Shown here one piece after another: positions 21,025 to 31,794 of a DNA stretch of 64,000 bases; within the stretch, counting starts at the first letter, position 1, and each line of letters starts with the position of its first letter. Source of the DNA: Cricetomys ansorgei (Eukaryota > Chordata > Mammalia > Rodentia > Nesomyidae). The DNA is taken from positions 1,796,501-1,860,500 of the forward strand of contig JAMJFZ010000818.1 of assembly GCA_026225945.1 (NCBI GenBank). The letters run 5' to 3'. A program made the position numbers and the translations under genes. The notes beneath the pieces are model-generated. The model did not search any database and was not told the DNA's origin. It was given only the letters and a program-made list of their open reading frames with translations.

Positions 21025-21237
21025 AGTGGTTCTCAACCTTCCTAATGCTGCGACCCCTTAATTCAGTTCCTCATGTTGTGGTGAACCCCAACCGTAAAAT
21101 TATTTTTGTTGCTAATTCATAACTGTAATTTTGCTGCTGTTATGAATCATGATCTAAATGTCTGATATGTGGATGGTCTTGGGAGACCCCTGTGGAAGGG
21201 TCATTCAACTCATGACCCACAGATTGAGAAGCTGATT
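21025..21237 (+). mobile_element. URR1-type hAT DNA transposon
   Basis: It starts CAGTGGTTCTCAACCTTCCT and ends CACAGATTGAGAAGCTG, with AATTATTTTTGTTGCTA inside. It is a nonautonomous rodent hAT-Charlie relative with recognisable inverted ends. Confidence 0.85.
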
Positions 21238-21324
21238 TAGTTTCTACTGTTGACAGTCTGCGTATTTTTATACGAAATGAAAAGACTATTCCATGAATGA
21301 TTAAAGGTAATTTTTAAACAACTT

Positions 21325-21515
21325 TTGAATTCTGTGTGTGCACGTGCGTCTGTGTGTGGATAGGTGCACGTGAGTACGGGGACCCACAGAGGTCAGAGGA
21401 TCCTGGAGCCCGAGTTACAGACAGCTGTGAGCCACATGACGTTGGTGCTGGGAACCGAACTCAGGTCCTCTGGAAGAGCAGCCAGTGCTCTTAACTGATG
21501 AGCCCTCTCCAGCCC
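21325..21515 (-). mobile_element. B2 SINE, minus
   Basis: GGTCCTCTGGAAGAGCAGCC and GTGCTCTTAACTGATGAGCC are the reverse of a B2 head, with the (TG)-rich tail on the left. Confidence 0.85.
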
Positions 21516-21964
21516 ACTGTCTACCTATTTTACATACCCGAGTGCCCAGGGTCCTGTACACATTTCTGAAGCACACGGGTCACGCGTGGAGGAAGTTGAG
21601 GAAGGGCTACTCTGGAGCAACGAGCGTCACGAGCGCCTCGGTTTGATGATACTGTGTCCGTGCCGCTGTATACTCAGACGTTCCTGTGTTGTTTCCGGTT
21701 TTGTTCTACCGTTGAAACAGCTGTGCGGACACCCTGCGTGCGCACCCGCATGTGTGGTTTCTGTAGGGTGGCACTCACTAAAGAGTGTGATGCATGTGGA
21801 CGTGCTCATCTTCACGTGGATGTTGCCAACGTCCCAGCTTGCCTTCCCACAGGGGTTAGATCAGTCCCAGGTTTCCGATTGTGCTGCCTCCAGATGCTCA
21901 GAGGCCTCCTTGGCGACAGAGCAGCACCTGACCGTTGTCATCGGTGAAGGGATCCAGAGAGTGC

Positions 21965-22095
21965 CCAGGCTTGGTGGTACACACTGTAATCTTATAATCC
22001 CAGCACTTGGGAGGCTGAGGCAGGAGGATTGCTGTGAGTCCCAGGCAAGCCTGAACTACAGGATGCGATACTCTTCTCTCAAAACCCCAAACAAG
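21965..22095 (+). mobile_element. B1-like SINE
   Basis: AATCCCAGCACTTGGGAGGC and TGAGGCAGGAGGATTGCTG are in B1 order. It is diverged. Confidence 0.75.
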
Positions 22096-22708
22096 CCAGG
22101 GGGAGAGGGCCTCTCATATCTGTTGTGTTATACATTCATGCCTAGACGCCTCCAAAGTTGGCTGCCTTGTTCTTGGCTTGCTTTCCGGGGGCTTGGTCCC
22201 TTCTACCTGTCTAAGAGAAAGGACCCAGGCTCTCACCCTAAAGCCAGTCCTCTCTTGGCTGGGCTACGCAGAGGGCTGTGTAGCCAGAATGGCCTCTAGA
22301 CCTACTCAACTTCAAGACCACCCTCTGCTTTTTCACACAAAGGAAGACCTTTGTAAGTTGTCAGGCTCTGTCTTGCCCCAAAGTCATCCCCTGACTCAGT
22401 TTTCCTGGTGAGTACTTACCACTTACACGGCCGAGGCCCCGTGGTCTAGAGGCGTCGGGCGACAGTCTGAGGTGATCAGAATAGGGTAGTTTCCTCCTGG
22501 TTGTGAAAGTATTCGGGCTTTGTGTTCTGTTCCGTGGCGTGTGTGTGTCTTAGTATTTAACAATGTAAATGACTTGCCCGCAGAGAGAGAAGTCTTCCAG
22601 AGCCCCATGGAATCTGTTGTCTGCTTCTGGGACCCTGCTCTTTAGCGCAGCAGCTGGGGGAGGACAGCTTCAACTGGACACACTTCCTGCTGGCTTGTTT
22701 TGTGGCTT

Positions 22709-22709
<1 letters not shown>

Positions 22710-22757
<48 letters not shown>
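22710..22757 (+). repeat. (TG)n microsatellite
   Basis: A pure TG run ending about 90 bases upstream of the Spring1 exon 2 acceptor. It could be length-polymorphic and affect splicing efficiency; that is inference. Confidence 0.97.
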
Positions 22758-22758
<1 letters not shown>

Positions 22759-22848
22759 GGGTGGGGTGGAGGTTTAGACTCCTGCAGGGTAAGAAAGATT
22801 GCAGGAAAAACATCGTGATTCACCTCCACCCCCACGGTCTCATTGCAG

Positions 22849-23005
22849 GAGGAGAGGACAGTGAGAGACCGGAACCTCCTCCAGGTTCAAGACCGCGAGC
22901 AGCCCATTCCGTGGAAGGTGCAGTTTAACCTGGGCAACAGCAGCCGCCCCAGTAACCAGTGCCGGAACTCCGTTCAAGGGAAACACCTCATCACCGACGA
23001 GCTGG
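22849..23005 (+). CDS. Spring1: Spring1 coding exon 2 (luminal stem)
   Basis: The exon has 157 bases, with acceptor CATTGCAG and donor GGTACGG, and encodes residues 38-89 plus one base of Gly90. It contains RNLL at 45-48, which fits the RxxL-type recognition of site-1 protease, and the sequon N67-S-S, which matches the single glycosylated asparagine known in the human protein. The first conserved cysteine is Cys75. Upstream in the intron is a (TG)n tract at about 22710-22756. Confidence 0.97.
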
Positions 23006-23259
23006 GTACGGCCTCCCTCCCTGCACTCAGGCCCTGGGACCCCGGGTTCGATAGGCTTCCCTCATGATGCTTCTGCCCTTCCTGCTCATCTCCGGGATGC
23101 CCATGTCTGTCTCCATACCTTCCTGTCCGTCCCAGGCTTCCGCAGCATCTGGGAAGCTTGGCTGAGATCTTACCAGTTCCCTCGGCCTGCAGCTCCAGCC
23201 TTGTTCTCGGTTCCCAGGCCACTTCCTGCCAGGCAGGCTCAGGGGTTCCTCATCTTGTT

Positions 23260-23645
23260 TCTCTCGTGTGTGTGTGTTTGTACACCACGTTATGTATGTT
23301 GCAGTCAGAGGGCAACTTGTAGGAGCTGTTTCTGTCCTTCCACCGTGGGGATCCCCAGGATTGAATTGAACTCAGGCTGTCAGGCTTGTTGTTAGCAAGC
23401 GCCTTTGCTTGCTAACATCCTGCTGGACTGTAAGTATCCTTATAAAAGGGAGGGGGAGAAACTGAGGGGGCTGGAGAGATGGCTCATCGGTTAAGAGTAC
23501 CGGCTGCTCTTCCAGAGGTCCTGAGTTCCAGTCCCAGCAACCGTGTGGTGGCTCACAACCGTCTGTAGTGGGCTCTAATGCCCTCTTCTGGCATGCAGGC
23601 CTACATGCAGACAGAGCACTTATTCATTAAAACATAAACAAATAA
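23260..23645. mobile_element. Two SINEs: B2/B4-like (-) then B2 (+)
   Basis: A minus copy at about 23260-23410 ends CTTGCTAGCAAGCG-like sequence. A plus B2 at about 23465-23645 starts GGGCTGGAGAGATGGCTCAT and has an AAACATAAACAAATAA tail. Confidence 0.75.
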
Positions 23646-23759
23646 GGGGTGGGGGGGAGTTGAGCACAGGGCTGTTACTTCTCCAAGAAGATGCAGGTAG
23701 CCGATGGGCAGATGGAGGCCCAGCTTAGAGTCCAAAGCTTCCTTCTGCAGACGCAGAGA

Positions 23760-24180
23760 ACAGAAAGTTTTAGTTAGGTGGCAGTTATCATTTTCTTTTA
23801 TTGTAGCTACAAAAATAACAGCTTTCTTCTGTTTAATTTAATTCAGACAAAGATTCACAGACTCCTTTAGTGAAGGAAAACAAAAACAAAAGCAAAAAAA
23901 CCTCGGCTTATCAGTCCATAAAAACCCAAGGCCAAGGGCTTTATTCTGCCTTCACAGATAGGGGAAATGTGGTTTAATAAAGAAAACTTGGAACCGTTGA
24001 TGCTGTTTAGCAACGAGATGCCACAGTGTCGCTAGGGGAGCAGCACGGTTACACAAGGTAGCCAATTAAAGTCACAATTAAAGTCACTTTTCAAGAGCTG
24101 GAAGTTAATTTCCCAGGCAAGACCAACTCATTTGCCGGCCCCGGTTTCCCAGGACTTGGTGGAAAAACATCTGCTGAGCT
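23760..24180. promoter_or_regulatory. Unique AT-rich block in Spring1 intron 2, candidate conserved element
   Basis: It is repeat-free between SINEs, with TTTAATTTAATTCAG, a direct repeat of AATTAAAGTCAC (two copies near 24064-24087) and several homeodomain-like TAAT cores. It reads like conserved noncoding DNA, but conservation cannot be checked here. Confidence 0.35.
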
Positions 24181-24187
24181 GATAAGT

Positions 24188-24189
24188 AT

Positions 24190-24237
<48 letters not shown>

Positions 24238-24238
24238 T
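24188..24238 (+). repeat. (TG)n microsatellite
   Basis: A long pure TG run. Confidence 0.97.
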
Positions 24239-24319
24239 TAAACTCACGATGCCCCATTCCTATGTGCAGTTCTTGTGGGTTTCTTTTCTTTTTTTTTTTT
24301 TTTTTTAATCAACTAAAAA

Positions 24320-24525
24320 TAAGATGGGCTGGAGAGCTGGGTCAGTGGTCAAAAGCACTGACTGCTCTTGCAAGAGAACCTGGGTTTATTCCCAGCATCC
24401 ACAGAGGGCAGCTCACCAATAGCCTGTAACTGCAGCTCCCAGGGATTCAGCGCCCTCCTCTGGCCTCTGTAGGAATCTACACTCACGTGTGCATACACAT
24501 ACAATGAAAAATAAAAATAATTCTT
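24320..24525 (+). mobile_element. B2 SINE
   Basis: GGGCTGGAGAGCTGGGTCAG, CAAAAGCACTGACTGCTCTT and an AAAAATAAAAATAA tail are visible. Confidence 0.85.
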
Positions 24526-25109
24526 CAAAAAGTAAAGAGTAACTTTTACATGATTTACGGTACACGGTGAGAGGCCTGGGTAATCAGGAGTTGAGCACTG
24601 AGAGTTCTGGGAGTGCTGGAAGTAGGAAGAAAACAGCCTGGGATGTTAACCTACAGCTTGGGAAAGGCAAGAGCAGGTGGTAACTGCAGGTTGCATTTGG
24701 GGTGCACAGTGCGGTTCGCCTCCTCGATACAGAGTTGCTGTGTTGTTATCTTGCGTGGAATCCTGGGGAATGTGATGGCTCTCTGGGAGTTCTGTTGAGA
24801 ACCCTTGTCAACAGCACGAGTATGGGCAGCTGGGAAGGAAGCATTTACTAGGACATCAGAGTTCCTTTCTCTGCACTCAGGAGACGCAGTAGCAGAAACA
24901 AAACAGAAGCACCAGCTCCCAAGTGGTGGGAGTCGTTCTCTCCTGGTCTCCCAAGTGTTGGGCAAGGGCCCTCTAGTGCCCTGCCAGCGCTGTCCGCTCC
25001 TGCACAGACCTTGTTTTCCAGAGCAGTTCTGAAAACAAGTTGATCCTCCACCAGTCTCGTTCTCTGAGGACAGAGCCTGGGCATTCAGATGTTAGGAACG
25101 ATGTTAGGA

Positions 25110-25330
25110 ACAGCTGCAGTGCACCTGCGGGCCTGCAGGCACACCCGAGGGCCTACACACACCAGAGGGCCTACACACACACCTGAGGGCCCATGCACAC
25201 ACAGTGGGAGACCCTGCACACACCTGAGAGACCCTGCATACACACTGAGGTTCCCTGCACACACCTGAGAGACCGTGCACACACTGAGGGCCCATGCACA
25301 CACACTGAGGGTCCCTGCACATACTTTTGA
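25110..25330. repeat. About 20-bp minisatellite in Spring1 intron 2
   Basis: About ten degenerate copies of a 20-21-base unit near CTGAGAGACCCTGCACACAC are present. It leaves open minus-strand frames of about 60-91 codons that are only repeat translation (Val/Cys/Gly-rich). Confidence 0.9.
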
Positions 25331-25439
25331 GCCTGAAAGACCTCTGGGAGCATGTCCAGGGCTGGGCTATGACCCTCATGGACTTACACTTAGATTTTTA
25401 TATTCTGCTTCCAGAAGGGTGCAGGGAACCAGCTGCCTA

Positions 25440-25615
25440 GAACAGCAGTTCTCAACCTGTGGGTCATGACCCCTTCACAGGGGTCATCTAAGACCATCTG
25501 CATATCAGTTACTTACATTTGATTCATAACAGCAGCAAAATTGCAGTTATGAAACAGCATTGAAAATAATTTTATGGTTGGGGGTCACTACAACATGAGA
25601 AAGGTAGAGAACCTT
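25440..25615 (-). mobile_element. URR1-type hAT DNA transposon, minus
   Basis: CAGCAGTTCTCAACCTGTGG is followed by GGGGTCATCTAAGACC and AATAATTTTATGGTTGGGGG. It is in the opposite orientation to the copy at 21025. Confidence 0.85.
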
Positions 25616-26247
25616 CTAGATGCTCTGAGCAGTGAAGTAGCCCCAGGGAGGAGGCCTGGCTGACGCTGGATGTGCATATCTATGTGATGGGGTTTCTCAG
25701 TTGTGGGGTGGGAAGGTTTTTCTCCTTGAGGACTTGAGAACTTTGTCCCTAAATCTAGGGGCGGGATGGCTGTGCCCTCCCATGTTTGTGTGCAAACACT
25801 GGGAGCAGAATTACGGAAGTGGACTGTGGCGTCCTGTTTTAACCGTCTCTTCGGATTACGGCAGTAGCAGCAGACTTGTAAAAGCTAATAACAGCTGTTG
25901 CTTGCTTTTTAAACCTGGAACGCGCTTGTTTTTGTGAATGGATCCCTTGCTGTTTCGACTTTTTAAGAGAGGCCCAGATGAAAGATTGCTTGCTTTCGTT
26001 AGTACCCCAACCGCAGGGCCGTGACTTGGCATGGCGATGAGCTCACACTTGTGGCAGCAGACTGGAAGGTGGTTGAGCGTGGTGACAGTGTGGATCCAGC
26101 GGTGACTGAGGAGTCCAACTTCCCATCATCCTCTGCCCAGGCAAAGCCAGCCCTGGGTACCTTACATACATCCAGCCCCAGTGCTCAGGATGCCCCGCCT
26201 CCTGTTCCCCTTCTTCCTCCCTGCTCAGCTTCCTCTCTGGCTTTCAG

Positions 26248-26399
26248 GCTATGTGTGCGAGAGGAAGGACCTGCTGGCGAATGGCTGCTGCGATGTCAGC
26301 ATCCCCAGCACGAAGCAGTTCTGCTGTGATGGGTGCCTGGCCAATGGCTGCTGTGGAGCCTACGAGCACTGCGTCTCCTGCTGCCTGCAGCCCAGCAAG
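26248..26399 (+). CDS. Spring1: Spring1 coding exon 3 (cysteine-rich core)
   Basis: The exon has 152 bases, with acceptor CTTTCAG and donor AAG/GTACAG. It completes Gly90 and encodes residues 91-140. Eleven cysteines sit at 93, 103, 104, 115, 116, 119, 124, 125, 131, 134 and 135, with four CC pairs. This is the disulfide-rich domain that defines the family. From memory, residues 114 (Phe), 120 (Leu), 126 (Gly) and 130 (His) differ from human, but every cysteine is kept. Confidence 0.97.
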
Positions 26400-26672
26400 G
26401 TACAGGCTTCCGCTTCCCCTCCCTGGTCCTCCCAGCCTTTTAGAGGGAGAGCTAGGCATCTCCTGGGGTGCTCAAGAGGAGCTTTGTAGGTGCACGGCCT
26501 CTCCTGAGAGAGGAGCTGGGCCCCAACTCCTGGTTCCTTTGCAGAGGGGACAGTGGTATTGCTAGCCAGGTATCTGGGGAAAGAGAGGCTGGCTCCCCCT
26601 TGTCCTCCCCACGCGCTGCGCTGCGTGCTTGGCCTGTGGTTACTACCAGTCCTGAATAGCTTGTTTCCATAG

Positions 26673-26786
26673 CAACTTCTACTGGAGCGCTTCCTCAACC
26701 GGGCAGCTGTGGCCTTCCAGAACCTCTTCATGGCAGTCGAAGACCACTTCGAACTCTGCTTGGCTAAGTGCAGGACCTCGTCCCAG
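26673..26786 (+). CDS. Spring1: Spring1 coding exon 4
   Basis: The exon has 114 bases, with acceptor TTTCCATAG and donor CAG/GTCAGA, and encodes residues 141-178 (from [15 protein letters not shown] to KCRTSSQ). It looks like an amphipathic helix followed by Cys169 and Cys173. The segment appears essentially identical to the human protein, so it is probably under strong constraint. Confidence 0.97.
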
Positions 26787-28653
26787 GTCAGAGGAGGTGC
26801 TGGCCCTCGCTAGGGGAGGTGGGAGGGAGTCAGAGCCAAGAGCACTAGCTTAAGGAGCTTCATTGACGCTGTTCTGCCGTACTGGTGGTTGAGATGTGTA
26901 GACCCAGCAACCATTGTTGAGAGGAGGCAGTGACTTGTCCTGGAGAGGAATTGTGCTTTGCTTCAGGATCCACGGGGATAGGAGGTGGTTGTTTAAAGGC
27001 ACGGAGACAAATCTGAGGCTTGCAAGGCTCTTGGTGAGCACACACTGCTCGCCCTCAAATGCCCTGCTCTCCTGGCATGCGCCTGCCACCCGTGGAGGCC
27101 ATGGAGGGCCTCTGTGCCCCACACTGCCCCCACCTTTGTTTATTTTCCCTCTTACATTTTTGGGGGGTGCTCAGAGAAACACACAGATAGAAGTTAGCAG
27201 ACAACTTGTGAGAGTCAGGTCTCCCCCTATACTATGTGGGTCCTGGGGATCAGGCCATCAGCCTTGGCGGCAGGCACTCTCTCATGCTGAGCCTGTGTGG
27301 CTGGGCACTTGTCCCCGTTCTTTGTAATGGCCATGTGTGCCTCTCACACAGACACACTGATCTAACTCATGTCCGTCTCTGGCCCTCTGAGCTTTACGTC
27401 AGGTCTTGTCAATTCCTTTTTCCTTCTCTGGTTCACTGAGAGAACACCCTGGGTCAAGACAGACGGAGCTCTGAGACCGTGAAATTCTGCTGTTCTCGAT
27501 GGGGTGTGGGGTGGGGCTCCCAGGTGAACAGGCCTAAAGGGAAGTGTGGGGAGTCTCCATTGATTCACTTCCTCTTCCTGGCTAACCCTGGAAAAAGAAC
27601 AGATACAGTGGCCTCCTGTAGCTGACAGAGCCAGAAGTTACGTCCTAGCCTGCAAGTAGAGACAGTTCTCAGTGGCTACTAGCTCCGAGTGCCCAGAGAC
27701 AAGGTTGTGGATCTGTTACGTGGAATTAACACGGTGCACAGCTTTGGTAGACGCTAATTAATGAACTCTAGACCAGCCAAAACCTCAAATTGCTTGTGTG
27801 ACAAGAAATTGCTGGAAAACCCACCATGGCGGTGGTGGCAGGGGGTGGGAGTTGTCTGAGCTCAGCTTCACTTGCTGTGCCCAGCCAGAGAGGCTCTTTC
27901 GGAGGGTGCTTGGCTTGTACACAGGGCCTCAGAGCCTGACTGCCATTCAAGGTGGCTTCTCCTGAGTCCCTTCACAGGGTTTCTCAACAGGCACTGGATC
28001 TCTCCGACCACAGGGTCAGGTGCTGCTCCTACTGCCGCGCAGTGCCACCCATGTCCACTGGTTTCTTCTTTTCACATTTACTTACTGTGTGTGTGGGCGT
28101 ACCGCCCCGTGCATGTGGAGGTCAGAGGCCAAGGTGTACAGGCCGCTTCTCTTTCTCCCATGTGGGTCCTGGGGATGGAACTGAGGTCATCGACGCTGTG
28201 TTACCCCGAGCCATCTCACCTGCCCTCCTGTGGGTATCCTGTAGCCAGGCTGGTCTCAAGGTCACTCTGCTGCTGAAAATGACCTTGAGCTGCTGATCCT
28301 CCTGATTCTGATCACTGGGATCAGGGTGCACCACCCCACCCAGTTTTATGAAGTGCTGGGGAATCAAACCCAGGGCTTTGGGCGTATGGGGCAAATGCTC
28401 TGCCAGCTGTACCACACCCATTTCAGGTGATGGAGAAGTAGTCTCCAAACCTGCAGCCTGCAGCCAGGTTGTTCAAACGCCCCCTGGTGGACACAAGAAG
28501 AAACGACACAGTGGTGTCTTTGTTCTCCTGGCCTTCAGAACTAAGACTCCTACTTCATTCCAGAAAGTTTCTGGGGGCACAGTGGGCGGGGAGCGTGTGA
28601 CCGTCACTACAGCACTCCCTGCCTAACAGGCTCCTGTCTTCCTTCACCAACAG
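26787..28653 (+). other. Spring1: Spring1 intron 4 with SINEs
   Basis: Minus B2-like SINE material lies at about 27150-27330 and 28070-28215, and a minus B4-like copy at about 28235-28430. The rest is unique sequence with no coding signal. Confidence 0.7.
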
Positions 28654-28737
28654 AGCGTGCAGCATGAGAACACCTACCGTGACCCCATAGCTAAGTACTG
28701 CTATGGAGAGAGCCCCCCTGAGCTCTTCCCTGCCTGA
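28654..28737 (+). CDS. Spring1: Spring1 coding exon 5 (C-terminus)
   Basis: The acceptor is TTCACCAACAG. The exon encodes residues 179-205, [15 protein letters not shown] to ELFPA, and ends in TGA at 28735-28737. Cys194 is the last cysteine. It matches the end of human C12orf49. The 3' UTR follows in the same exon. Confidence 0.97.
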   Translation, partial: SVQHENTYRDPIAKYCYGESPPELFPA

Positions 28738-30180
28738 GGCCTGATGGAGAGACACACAGAACCGTTCTGCTTCATGTGAGATAATGAAGGAGAAAGCCAC
28801 ACAAGGATCCCTGGCTTTGACGGTGTCTGGTGGCATCGGATGTCTCTGGCTCCCTCACCGCCAGCTGGAGCAGGTGGACGGAGCTGTTCTGTAGAGCAGG
28901 CTGGACCAGGCCCTGGCTCCTTGCAGCGCCGTGGGACTGCTGGTCAGGGGCTAGGCGCTTGCTTCAGTTTTGATCCTGTGTTGTAGTTATTTATTGACTT
29001 CTCGGATCGGTGGAAGGTGCAGTGTCCGTGTAGGACACCTTTGCCTGTCCAGGTGAATACACGCAAGGAGGTTACTGTTGTGCCTGGTTCCTGAGTATCA
29101 CCAGTGGCATCGCTCCTGCATCCGTAGGAAAGTCTGTCTCCGGGATTGTGGGTTTTAGGGACTTATTTTTGGCTCTGTTTTAACGTCTGACCAGCAGGCT
29201 TTGTTGTACCTGTATCCCAACATCCAGGAGTATGTAGAGCCTCAGGGAGGTGCCGGCTCCCGCTGAACCTTCGCAGAGCTGCCCTGGTATGCTCATGTAC
29301 CTGCAGTGGTCAGGAAGCTTGATCCCTGGCTGACTCTCCCAGTGGAGTTCGCTCTCACTGTGCCCTTGTTGAAACCCCTCAGCCCTGGGGCAGGGGAGCT
29401 GTTCCCTTGTCTGCAGAAGCCCTCTGGTGGGGGCTGGTGGCACTCATTCATTCTTTACGGCACTCCATTCCTGGCTGTGTGGCAGAGGCAAACCCATGTT
29501 TCCCTGTCGTTCACAAGGAAAAACCCAAGATCTCACCAGCCTGAAGAGTTGCACATCCACGATCATGGGAGATGCATGTGGGAGCCACGGTCTGGGAGCG
29601 TTCTCCGGCAGGTCAGTGTCCTGTGCTCGCAGGGGTGGCTAGTTGTCATGGGTAACTGAAGCTGGGGCTTCAATCGTGAGGTCACCTCCTCGACTGTCCT
29701 GTGTTCTCAGGCCGCCTATCGACACACACTTCTTCCCCAGACCCTTACGGTCGGCCACGGTGTTTTGTGGTTCTGTTTTGGTTCAAGTTGACCTGGGATC
29801 GATCGGCCTTGAGTCTCGTGGTTCCCCATCAGCAGCGTCATGGAGTCCTGCCTCCCAGCCGTGTTTCAGGATGGAATTCCTTCAGCTCCCTCCTGCTGCC
29901 TCCTCCCCTTCACGTCTGAATTGTATTCTGTCACCTGTACAAAAGTGAGAACCGAATGACAGGCAGTTGTCTCTTGTTTTGTCTTGCCATTGGAAACTTT
30001 GTTACCGAACCATGGCCCGGCCAGGGCTGGTCTTTAGAGTTAGATTCCAGTGATTCTAGAGTTCTGTGTGCTCTAGGCTTCCTGGTACGTTGATTTAAAC
30101 TTCATGAAAGGACTGGATGCACCTGCGCATTCTGGCACATTCTGGAATGTTCTAGAACACTCCTTTCTGGTAATTGGGGT
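28738..30180 (+). other. Spring1: Spring1 3' UTR, 3' end not determined
   Basis: Unique, SINE-free sequence follows the stop codon for about 1.4 kb, as expected for a 3' UTR. I find no AATAAA or ATTAAA before the B2 tail at about 31.98 kb. A rare variant, AATACA at 29056-29061, is followed by a T/G-rich stretch and could end a short form. Later possible signals are TATAAA near 30887 and AATAAA at about 35189. The real end needs RNA evidence. Confidence 0.5.
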
Positions 30181-30184
30181 GTTC

Positions 30185-30350
30185 ATTTTTATACTTTTTG
30201 GTTTATTGTTTTAGACATGGTCTCTCATAGCCCAGGCTGGCCTACAACTCAGTATATGTTTGACACCAGCCTTGAACTCCCAACTCTCCTCTCTGCGCCT
30301 ACCAAGTGCTGGGATTATAGGTGCAGGCCAGCTGCCTGACTCATCAGCTT
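30185..30350 (-). mobile_element. B1/B4-like SINE, minus
   Basis: AGCCCAGGCTGGCCTACAAC and AAGTGCTGGGATTATAGGTG are in reverse-strand order. Confidence 0.75.
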
Positions 30351-31049
30351 TTAATTCTATTATACCCTGGATCGGCAGTGTTGGTCAGTCTCTCCCTCGA
30401 GTTTGTTTTCACTCCCAAGAGTGGTGACACTAGTTTAATATGAACGTTTGTGTCACAGGTCAGTCGTGGCTGTGGCCAGTTCTCCCTGACGTGACACTGG
30501 GAAAGCATGCTGTGTACGGTCTGTGAGCTTAGAGTCCCTCACTGCTGTGATCAGGAGTCTGGTTCACTCGTTCTGCTTGGTAGATAAGGAGTCCCTGCGG
30601 AGACAGAGTGACCAAACCCACACCAGAACTTCATTTTGAGTCCCGTTCCCATGCTCTCCGCACCTTCTCCTCTGAGAACAGATGGCTTCCAGTTGTCCCA
30701 GACAGGAGAGGGGAGGAGTGGCGAATACATCCATCCACACAAAGTCAACAACCCCAGGGTCATTTTCACTCAGCTGTGGAATGTGTTTTTTGTGTTTTTG
30801 TCAAGTAGGGTATACGTATGCCACTTCAGAAATTCCCAGTACTTACACAAAAAAAAATTCTTTGAGGTAATTTGGAACCATCAAAGTATAAAGTGAGGAC
30901 ATAGTCACTCCACAATATGGTTGAGAGGAGGGTTTTTATTGTAGATCCGAGGGGGAGGACAGTCAGGGCAACTGGCAGAGGCCAGAGCAGGGAGAGAAAG
31001 CAGACCAACATGGCCATGAGAGGAAGACGAAGAGTGAGGGCCTAGAGAG

Positions 31050-31182
31050 AGCTGGGGAGCTGGGCGGGGGCGGCGCACACCTTCAATCCCAGCACCTGGG
31101 AGACAGAGACAGGCGGATCTCTGTGAGTTCGAGGCCAGCCAGAGTTACAACAGAGAAACCCTATCTTTAAAAAAAAAAACGG
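31050..31182 (+). mobile_element. B1 SINE
   Basis: GAGCTGGGCGGGGGCGGCGC, AATCCCAGCACCTGGGAGAC and CTCTGTGAGTTCGAGGCC, with a poly-A end, mark a fairly young B1. Confidence 0.92.
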
Positions 31183-31794
31183 AGAAAGGGAGGGAAAGAG
31201 AGAGAGAGGCGCAGGGGGAGAGGGGGCTGGCTGAGGTGCTTAGAAGAGAAACGAAGTTGTGGTGTTGAAGCCTGGAAGCCAGCTTGCACCTCAGCACCCT
31301 AATAGGCACCACAGTCAGCCATTTATCCTGAGTTTCTTTTGGACCTGACACTAATGGTAAAATAATTACCTAAAAATCACACAGCCTAGAGATAAGCACC
31401 AGCTATTTTCCTTTTCCTCTGTGACTCTCCAGGCAAAAAACCAAAAAACTAGGTCTCGTTTCCCGGTTGGAAGCACTGCCTGTGTGACACCGGGACCGTC
31501 GAGGATGTGCGGTCCCTTCCGCAGGGGTGGTTTGCTGCTTCAGAGCATGTGCTGGTGTGGTGTTTACCTCAGCTCCTGCAGCCCCCTCTCCTCTGGTATA
31601 GGAGGCAACTGTCCCCTCCTGGCCACCGTCAGTCATTTCTGAAGCTGTTTGCTAAGAGTTCCGTGTTCCGATTTGTATTTATTATTTCTAAAATCATGAT
31701 CCTGTGAGTATCAACTCAGACTCATCGACCATGAGTTCTGGTTGCAAAGGTGATATTTTTTTTTCCTTTTTTTTTTTTAAAATTTAAAAATGTT

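Larger units (their letters stand above)
14134..22848 (+). other. Spring1: Spring1 intron 1, mostly repeats and unique noncoding DNA
   Basis: An 8.7-kb intron. I see CT-rich DNA just after the donor, simple repeats between 14.97 and 16.45 kb, a 24-bp minisatellite at 17.16 kb, an AT-rich unique patch at 18.25-18.35 kb, an MaLR LTR, several SINEs, one URR1 and a CpG-rich block at 20.44 kb. No extra coding exon is supported. Confidence 0.8.
14023..28737 (+). other. Spring1: Spring1 (C12orf49) gene, complete coding span
   Basis: SPRING is a 205-residue type II membrane glycoprotein of the ER/Golgi. It is established as a regulator of the SREBP pathway because it is needed for site-1 protease (MBTPS1) maturation and activity. 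Five coding exons (14023-14133, 22849-23005, 26248-26399, 26673-26786, 28654-28737) total 618 bases, exactly 205 codons plus stop, equal to the human length. Domains: short basic cytosolic tail (1-16), membrane anchor (about 17-36), luminal stem with N-glycosylation site N67-S-S, then a cysteine-rich domain with 15 Cys between 75 and 194. No frameshift or stop is present. Intron 1 is 8.7 kb. Confidence 0.97.

Noticed and set aside
30600..30900. Extra Spring1 downstream coding exon
   Set aside because: Short frames here lack similarity and lie after a complete 205-residue reading frame with its own stop.
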